Shown: piece after piece, positions 21,701-26,195 of the stretch
Layout: the number at the start of each line of letters is the position of its first letter
Numbering within the stretch: the first letter of the stretch is position 1
Source of the DNA: a virus
Virus record (IMG/VR): IMGVR_UViG_3300025880_000090
Location: 1-26,195 of that record
Reading direction: 5' to 3' (one strand)
DNA length: 26,195 nucleotides
Notes under the pieces: model-generated
The model's database searches: none
Seen by the model: only the letters and a program-made list of their open reading frames with translations
What the model was told of the DNA's origin: nothing
Made by a program: the position numbers and the translations under genes

Positions 21701-23386
21701 CTATAAAGTGTTTAAACCTGATATATTAATTTTTCCGTAGAATTCTGGACGAACCATTTTCTTAGCATATCTAGTTAATAGACCTTTTCTTGGTACGAAC
21801 GTATCTGGATCGTATACAAGAGGAGTCATAATTAACGGAATGTAAGGAGCAAATACAGCACCACTTTCTAAGAACTGAGTACCACGGTATCCTAATAGGA
21901 TTGTGTTAGCAGTCATGTAAGGGTTTTTGTATACTTTTTGGCGACTATTTAAAGCACCAACTTTTTGTACACCAAATGCATAGCTCATTTTAGCAGCATC
22001 ACCATCTGTGTCAGCAGCAAATCCAGGAATAGATTCCAAGATAGTAGCTACAGTTGGAGAAACAACCATAAAGTTAGCACCACCACGTAGAGTTTTCTGG
22101 TGGATGATGTTGCTCAATTTTTGGATTTTAGTTCCTAATGTTTGGAACCATTGTCCTTGAGAATTGTAGAATCCAAGATCTGAAATAGTACCATTTCCGC
22201 CACCTGTGATAGCTTGGTTATTTACAGCAGACCATGTTTCAGTTCCTGCAGCAGCAGAATCAATTAACATACTTAAGATTTCTAAGTCAATTTCTAAAGA
22301 AATGTACTCACTTAAGATTGAAGTTAATTCAGCTTCAGCATCTAATGCATGATATGCATTTAAATCCTGTGCAAATTCTGGTGTCCATACAGCTTTAAGT
22401 TTTCTAGTTTTAGCAACAATTGCAGATGATTGCATCTGGATGTTGATTTCTGGAATTACTTGTTCTGGGCAACATCCTGGCTCGTCGTTAAACTTGTTAG
22501 GGTGTGGGTTACCTGCTTCAAAGTCACCTCTGTTATTATCAGTTGGTTGAACTTGATAGTTTACAAATACACTATCAGCTTCAATAGCTGTATCTAAAGC
22601 CACAAATACTACGAAGTCATTAACTGCATCGTAAGTTGTAAATTCAGATAATTGTACACCAGCTACAGATCCATCAGATCCTGTTGGTACAACACTAGTT
22701 AAAGATCCTGTAAATAATTGGAATCCTTTTACACCTTCGAAATCAGCAAAAGCTAATTTTGCAGCAGGAACTTTTACCAATTGGTAATCTCCAGCTACTG
22801 CAGAAGCAGAATATTCTGAATTAAAGTTAAAGTCTGCCCAATTTGCTTGTGCAAAAGTGTTACCAGTTACAAGAGATTGAGTGTTTTGGATAGAATATCC
22901 GAAACGACCTGATCCGTAAAGACCACCAGCATTTGTGTTACCAAATGGGTCTTCAGCTGAGGTTTTGCTACCATATAATGAATCGCCTGCTGAAAATGGA
23001 GATTTACTAGATCCATATTGGAAATCTAGGAAAAATACAAGACCAGAAGGTAAATTCATTGGTTGTACTGATACAAATTCCTGTGCAGCAATTTGACCAA
23101 ATACTTTACGTACTAATGGTAAAGCTACACCAGCCCACTGTCCACCAACGTTTACGCCAGTTTGTGACTGAAATGTACCACCACCACTTACACCACCACT
23201 AGTTTGTGATGATTCAACAACAAGTTGTTTAGCTTGATTTTCAAGAATCATACCCATGTTATTTTTCTGGGCACCTTGTAAACCTTCTAATAAACCTGTC
23301 TTTTCCCATTTGCTAGCTAATCTAGCCGCGTCAGACTGTAAAGACTGGTATGGGTTCGCGCTTTCTAAAAGAGTATTTAAGCTCAT
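21701..23386 (-). CDS. 23: Major capsid protein, T4 gp23-like
   Basis: The 561-residue protein (T4 gp23 has 521) shows the family order. The N-terminal prosegment LLEGLQGAQKNNMGMILENQ is followed by SSQTSGGVSGG, then ALPLVRKVFGQIAAQEFVSV and QPMNLPSGLVFFLDFQYG (T4: 'GVQPM..P.G..F'). Later come KTRKLKAVWTPEFAQDLNAY, EISLEIDLEIL-like helix 'SLEIDLEILSML', VSPTVATILESIPGF and the C-terminal end YDPDTFVPRKGLLTRYAKKM and RPEFYGKINI. The prosegment is probably removed by the gp21-like protease; E58 in LVVE is a candidate cleavage site. It follows the scaffold gene by 32 bases. No Shine-Dalgarno site; the ATG follows an A-rich stretch. Confidence 0.95.
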   Translation of the reverse strand: MSLNTLLESANPYQSLQSDAARLASKWEKTGLLEGLQGAQKNNMGMILENQAKQLVVESSQTSGGVSGGGTFQSQTGVNVGGQWAGVALPLVRKVFGQIAAQEFVSVQPMNLPSGLVFFLDFQYGSSKSPFSAGDSLYGSKTSAEDPFGNTNAGGLYGSGRFGYSIQNTQSLVTGNTFAQANWADFNFNSEYSASAVAGDYQLVKVPAAKLAFADFEGVKGFQLFTGSLTSVVPTGSDGSVAGVQLSEFTTYDAVNDFVVFVALDTAIEADSVFVNYQVQPTDNNRGDFEAGNPHPNKFNDEPGCCPEQVIPEINIQMQSSAIVAKTRKLKAVWTPEFAQDLNAYHALDAEAELTSILSEYISLEIDLEILSMLIDSAAAGTETWSAVNNQAITGGGNGTISDLGFYNSQGQWFQTLGTKIQKLSNIIHQKTLRGGANFMVVSPTVATILESIPGFAADTDGDAAKMSYAFGVQKVGALNSRQKVYKNPYMTANTILLGYRGTQFLESGAVFAPYIPLIMTPLVYDPDTFVPRKGLLTRYAKKMVRPEFYGKINISGLNTL

Positions 23387-23418
23387 TTTTTTTTAGTTTT
23401 TTAGGGTTAAAATAATTT

Positions 23419-24612
23419 TTAAATTAATCCAGCAAGTTTACGCATACGGTTGTATACATCATTGCTTTCAATAATGGGTTTTTTAGCTTCAGTTATTGTA
23501 CCAGTTGCTTTAGAAGCACTACCTTGTGGTCTTGCTTTAGCTTCTGTTTTTGATACTAAACCTTCGTTTAATGTTTCAAAAATAACTTTAGCTTCTTTTA
23601 CTGAAGAGGCTTTATCAAAGGCTTTAAGCACTCTAACTTTTTTATCTTCAGTTAAGTTTTTAGATTTGAATACTTTGTTTGTGTAAAGTAGTTTAGCATT
23701 TAAAAGGTTAACTTCTTGCAATTCAACTTTAAGAGCTTCGATTTTATCTAATGCTTCTTTAAATCTCATTTTTTCGGTTTCTTTTTCGATTTTAGTGTCA
23801 TCTTTGTCACCATCTTCGTTTCCGGCACCGGTTTCACCTTTGTCCATGTCTTTTGCTTCGTCGATTTCTACATCAACTTCTACATCTTCAACATCTTCTA
23901 CGTCCACAACGTCTTCAACATCTTCCTCTTCAAAGTCTTCGCCTGCTTCAATTGTTCCGTCTGCTACTAAATCTTTAATAACATCCTCAATGAATCCTTT
24001 TAAGTCGTCTTCTGACATATCTTCTAGATCAATTTCTTCATCGTCGATTTTGTCTTCTTCGTCTTCTTTCTCGTCTTTCATACCATCCAAGTAGCCTTCT
24101 TCTTCAGCATCAGTACGTTCGTCCTCTTTCAAGTCCTCTTTTTCGTCCTTCATACCGTCTTTGTAGCCTTCTTCTTCAGCGTCTGTACGAGCGTCCTCTG
24201 AAACTTTCATGCTTTTAAGTTCTTTTTCGATGTCGTCTTTAGCGTCTTCGAATCCGTCCTTATAGCCTTCTTGTTCAGCATCTGTACGTTTGTCTTCATC
24301 CAATTCAAGTTCAGCAAGTAATTCGTCTAGGTTAATCTCGTCAAGCTCTTCTTTAGCTTCATCCATATCTTCTTTCTCTTCTTTCATATCATCTTTAGAA
24401 TCCATTTCTTCTTTAACGTCGTCTTCTTCATACTTTTTACCGTATCCTTCGTCAACGTCTTCTTTGTCCATTTCTTCTAATTTTGCAGAAAGCATAGATT
24501 TCAAATGTGGAGTAAAAGCCTCCTCAAGAGCAAGTTTAGCATTTGCGATAGCAGTTTCTTTAACAGCTTTAGCATCGGCAATTGCTTCTTTTAACAAATC
24601 ATTGTTTGCCAT
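23419..24612 (-). CDS. 22: Prohead core scaffold protein, T4 gp22-like, with acidic repeats
   Basis: The 397-residue protein is extremely acidic (long Glu/Asp runs with Lys) and sits between the protease and capsid genes, the gp22 place. The C-terminal 120 residues (KIEALKVELQEVNLLNAKLL and NLTEDKKVRVLKAFDKASSV) have the coiled-coil plus helical pattern of gp22-type scaffolds; the N-terminus (KLALEEAFTPHLKSMLSAKL) is also typical. In between are three copies of R-T-D-A-E-(E/Q)-E-G-Y-(K/L)-D-G starting at residues 109, 142 and 166, an expansion that makes it much longer than T4 gp22 (269). Scaffold proteins fill the prohead core and are degraded by gp21 before packaging. It has a 178-base upstream region with a hairpin and a terminator. 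Confidence 0.85.
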   Translation of the reverse strand: MANNDLLKEAIADAKAVKETAIANAKLALEEAFTPHLKSMLSAKLEEMDKEDVDEGYGKKYEEDDVKEEMDSKDDMKEEKEDMDEAKEELDEINLDELLAELELDEDKRTDAEQEGYKDGFEDAKDDIEKELKSMKVSEDARTDAEEEGYKDGMKDEKEDLKEDERTDAEEEGYLDGMKDEKEDEEDKIDDEEIDLEDMSEDDLKGFIEDVIKDLVADGTIEAGEDFEEEDVEDVVDVEDVEDVEVDVEIDEAKDMDKGETGAGNEDGDKDDTKIEKETEKMRFKEALDKIEALKVELQEVNLLNAKLLYTNKVFKSKNLTEDKKVRVLKAFDKASSVKEAKVIFETLNEGLVSKTEAKARPQGSASKATGTITEAKKPIIESNDVYNRMRKLAGLI

Positions 24613-24637
24613 AATCTCAAAATTTAAGTTTGTGAAA

Positions 24638-24657
24638 TACGATTATTAGGAATCGTA
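24638..24657 (-). promoter_or_regulatory. Inverted repeat TACGATT/AATCGTA in scaffold gene leader
   Basis: A perfect 7-bp inverted repeat with a 6-base loop (TACGATT-CCTAAT-AATCGTA on the coding strand) lies 26-45 bases before the scaffold ATG. It has no T-tract. A palindrome TATACGTATA lies further upstream at 24711-24720. Either could be a regulatory binding site or an mRNA hairpin that tunes the very high expression needed for scaffold and capsid. Confidence 0.4.
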
Positions 24658-24739
24658 ATAGGGAATAATTTTATATCGGTACCATATTCAGTTTCATGGC
24701 ACATTGCGGTTATACGTATATGGAGAGATATTAAAATAT

Positions 24740-24762
24740 AAAAGCCCTCAAAAAGAGGGCTT
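24740..24762 (-). terminator. Probable terminator after prohead protease gene
   Basis: The coding strand reads AAGCCCTC-TTTTT-GAGGGCTT followed by TTATATTT. The 8-bp stem is perfect but the T-tract is broken, so termination may be partial, letting some transcription continue into scaffold and capsid. Confidence 0.7.
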
Positions 24763-24790
24763 AGGTCTAAATCGGTTGAATTTAGAGGGG

Positions 24791-25396
24791 TTAAGTTATT
24801 GGACATGATCCTTTTGAACAAAGAATTTCATGTACTACTTTATTAACATTCGTATAATCATAAGTGATAACTTGTTTCCCTTCATTTAAGGTATGCATAT
24901 AAGAACCAGGGTTAGAAGGTGTTGAAACAAAATCCCAACATAGTAATTCAAAGTCATCTTGTACTTCCATTACCCCACCTCTTTCTTCTAATGATCCCAT
25001 ACCGCGAGATGAAACACCTACTGTTACACCTGCCTTAATTAATTCTTTAAGAATTTGCCCTGAAGGTGTAGGTAAAATTTCTATTTTGCCCATTACATTA
25101 TCTCCATCCCACCAATAGTCTGATATTAGATGTGATACATTTTTTAAGTTTACTACAGTAGATTCAGGATGATCTAATTCTCCCATTGAACGTCTTTGTT
25201 CAATAAGTTCATTATATTTATCCATTTCTCTATTCCATAGATCTTTTGAATAATATCTACCATTGCCATTTTTAACTTCGGCTGTAGCTAAAATTCCTTC
25301 AACCATTAAGTTACCCGTCTCCTTGTTAACATTTTCTGTTAATTGAAGGGGGTTAACCTTAAAGGTATTAGTTTCTATTAAGAGTGATTTACCCAT
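24791..25396 (-). CDS. 21: Prohead core protease, T4 gp21-like
   Basis: The 201-residue protein (T4 gp21 has about 212) has the herpes/T4-type serine protease layout. GILATAEVKNGNGRYYSKDL leads to GELDHPESTVVNL with the catalytic His (H76), then ISDYWWDGDNVMGKIEILPT, GVTVGVSSRGMGS with the nucleophile region (S129/S130), and FELLCWDFVSTPSNPGSYM with a conserved Asp (D155). It cleaves scaffold and capsid prosegments during head maturation. It sits directly upstream of gp22 and gp23 and two bases after the preceding gene, in the classic 21-22-23 order, and is followed by a terminator-like hairpin. Confidence 0.92.
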   Translation of the reverse strand: MGKSLLIETNTFKVNPLQLTENVNKETGNLMVEGILATAEVKNGNGRYYSKDLWNREMDKYNELIEQRRSMGELDHPESTVVNLKNVSHLISDYWWDGDNVMGKIEILPTPSGQILKELIKAGVTVGVSSRGMGSLEERGGVMEVQDDFELLCWDFVSTPSNPGSYMHTLNEGKQVITYDYTNVNKVVHEILCSKGSCPIT

Positions 25397-25397
25397 A

Positions 25398-26195
25398 TTA
25401 TTTAACTAGTTTATAAGAAACTTTTTTAATATTAAAATTTGGGTTTTTTACTTTTTTACCACTTTCATCTCTGTATTCAGCAGGTTTTTCATTATCATCT
25501 TTTGCTTTTTCAGGTTTTCCTAATGATTTACCAAAAGAACTTAAAGATACTGCGGGGTTAAGTTCAACTTTTTGTCCTATTTTAAATAAACCTCCTTCTT
25601 TATCATATTCAGTAGCATTGCTTACCATATCATTTTTAGCATCGGTTGGTTCTAAAAATTTACCTATATATGGTTTTAAAGCCTCATCAGATACATCTTT
25701 TGGAATTTCATAAACTCCACCATCAAGTCCTTCATTAATAGTATAAGCAGATGTTGATTGTCCTACTTTTTTAGGATCTCTTTCACCAGCAGCACCACGA
25801 GTTGGGTTGTTTTTATCATTCCAACTTACCTCATCCATTTCATCTACCATTTCTTTTTTAGAATATTTTGACCCACAAGATTTTTCATAGATTCTTTCCA
25901 TCTTAGCTTTTCTTCTTTGTAAATCTTTGATTTCTCTTTGCATTTGCTTCATCTTAGATTTATCAATTAATTCACTTAAGTTTTCATCTTCTTGAATTGA
26001 ATTAACTCTATTTACTTTCTCATCAATGTGATCATGTAAAAAGTCTAATTGAGCTTCCATTTTTACTTTTTCAGCTTCTTTCCCTATTTCCGCTAATTTA
26101 CTATCTATTGATTCTTTTTTCACTTTTTTCTTTTTATCTGATGCTGCTTTTTTCATTGGTTCTTTTTTATCTCCGTCTCCGTCGATATCTGCAAA
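25398..26195 (-). CDS. Charged coiled-coil head-module protein with EF-hand-like motif, 5' end outside window
   Basis: The frame has an ATG at 26156 (252 residues), but it stays open to the window edge, and the upstream residues FADIDGDGDKKEP look like genuine protein, so the true start is probably outside. The DIDGDGD string is an EF-hand-like calcium loop. Next come a very Lys-rich stretch, a long coiled coil (MKQMQREIKDLQRRKAKMER, then IYEKSCGSKYSKKEMVDEMD) and a C-terminal domain (YEIPKDVSDEALKPYIGKFL, GGLFKIGQKVELNP). The place, just before gp21, is where T4 has small prohead-core genes (67, 68), so a core or portal-associated role is likely but unproven. I do not recognise a named family. 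Confidence 0.65.
   Translation of the reverse strand, partial: FADIDGDGDKKEPMKKAASDKKKKVKKESIDSKLAEIGKEAEKVKMEAQLDFLHDHIDEKVNRVNSIQEDENLSELIDKSKMKQMQREIKDLQRRKAKMERIYEKSCGSKYSKKEMVDEMDEVSWNDKNNPTRGAAGERDPKKVGQSTSAYTINEGLDGGVYEIPKDVSDEALKPYIGKFLEPTDAKNDMVSNATEYDKEGGLFKIGQKVELNPAVSLSSFGKSLGKPEKAKDDNEKPAEYRDESGKKVKNPNFNIKKVSYKLVK

Noticed and set aside
23795-24649. Plus-strand Ser-rich frames opposite the scaffold gene
   Set aside because: They are the complement of Glu/Asp/Lys-rich codons; the minus-strand scaffold frame explains the sequence.
24624-24821. A 65-residue minus-strand frame between the scaffold and protease genes
   Set aside because: It runs through the terminator hairpin and the 3' end of the protease gene and has no protein-like features.
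1-26195. tRNA genes, integrase, insertion sequences or attachment sites
   Set aside because: Looked for in the gaps between genes; gaps are short and contain only promoter-like motifs, hairpins and terminators.

Overview
The window is part of the virion-gene region of a T4-like (far T-even) contractile-tailed phage. Every supported gene lies on the minus strand, so transcription runs from the high to the low coordinates. The DNA is clearly AT-rich. Most start codons follow A-rich stretches with no Shine-Dalgarno sequence, which is typical of phages of Bacteroidetes (for example marine Flavobacteria). The host assignment is inference; the T4-like affiliation rests on recognisable gp21, gp22, gp23, gp14, gp15, gp18 and gp19 homologues.

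Layout in the direction of transcription. (1) 26195-21701, head module: an acidic/basic coiled-coil protein that runs off the window edge, prohead protease (gp21-like), acidic core scaffold (gp22-like) and major capsid protein (gp23-like), ending in a strong terminator. (2) 21700-19560: phoH, an unknown beta-rich protein and a short repeat-rich fibre-like protein, then a second terminator. (3) 19560-16785: neck proteins (gp13-like by position, gp14-like) and the tail-sheath terminator gp15. (4) 16780-4600: a 12-kb accessory island between gp15 and gp18. T4 carries its terminase genes 16 and 17 at this point. The island holds four fibre-type proteins, two with long Gly-Ser-Ser/Gly-Thr-Ser collagen-like tracts, plus a methyltransferase resembling the guanidinoacetate/arginine N-methyltransferase (GAMT/RMT2) family, several small proteins and four glycosyltransferase polypeptides. 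(5) 4600-1: a small coiled-coil protein, tail sheath gp18 with a large beta-rich insertion, tail tube gp19, a terminator, a baseplate-hub gp26-like protein and the start of a small conserved protein.

The most exciting content is the island. Two polypeptides (the C-terminal half of a 757-residue fusion, and a translationally coupled 293-residue protein) carry the C-x2-C...C...C cysteine quartet and GT9-like fold signature of the bacterial autotransporter heptosyltransferases (Aah/TibC). Those enzymes O-glycosylate serines in short adhesin repeats. A few kilobases away, in the same transcription direction, the phage encodes fibres with about 100-150 residues of Ser/Thr-Gly repeats. The simplest reading is a phage-encoded system that builds and attaches a glycan to its own fibres, possibly with methylation by the enzyme wedged between two fibre genes. 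This is a hypothesis from sequence and context.

A recurrent promoter-like element (coding-strand consensus about AATATTTATAATAAAA) lies about 10-60 bases before many structural genes, and about 120 bases before phoH. It probably marks phage late promoters with very short leaders. No tRNA, CRISPR array, integrase or insertion sequence was seen, and no stretch over 300 bases lacks a gene.
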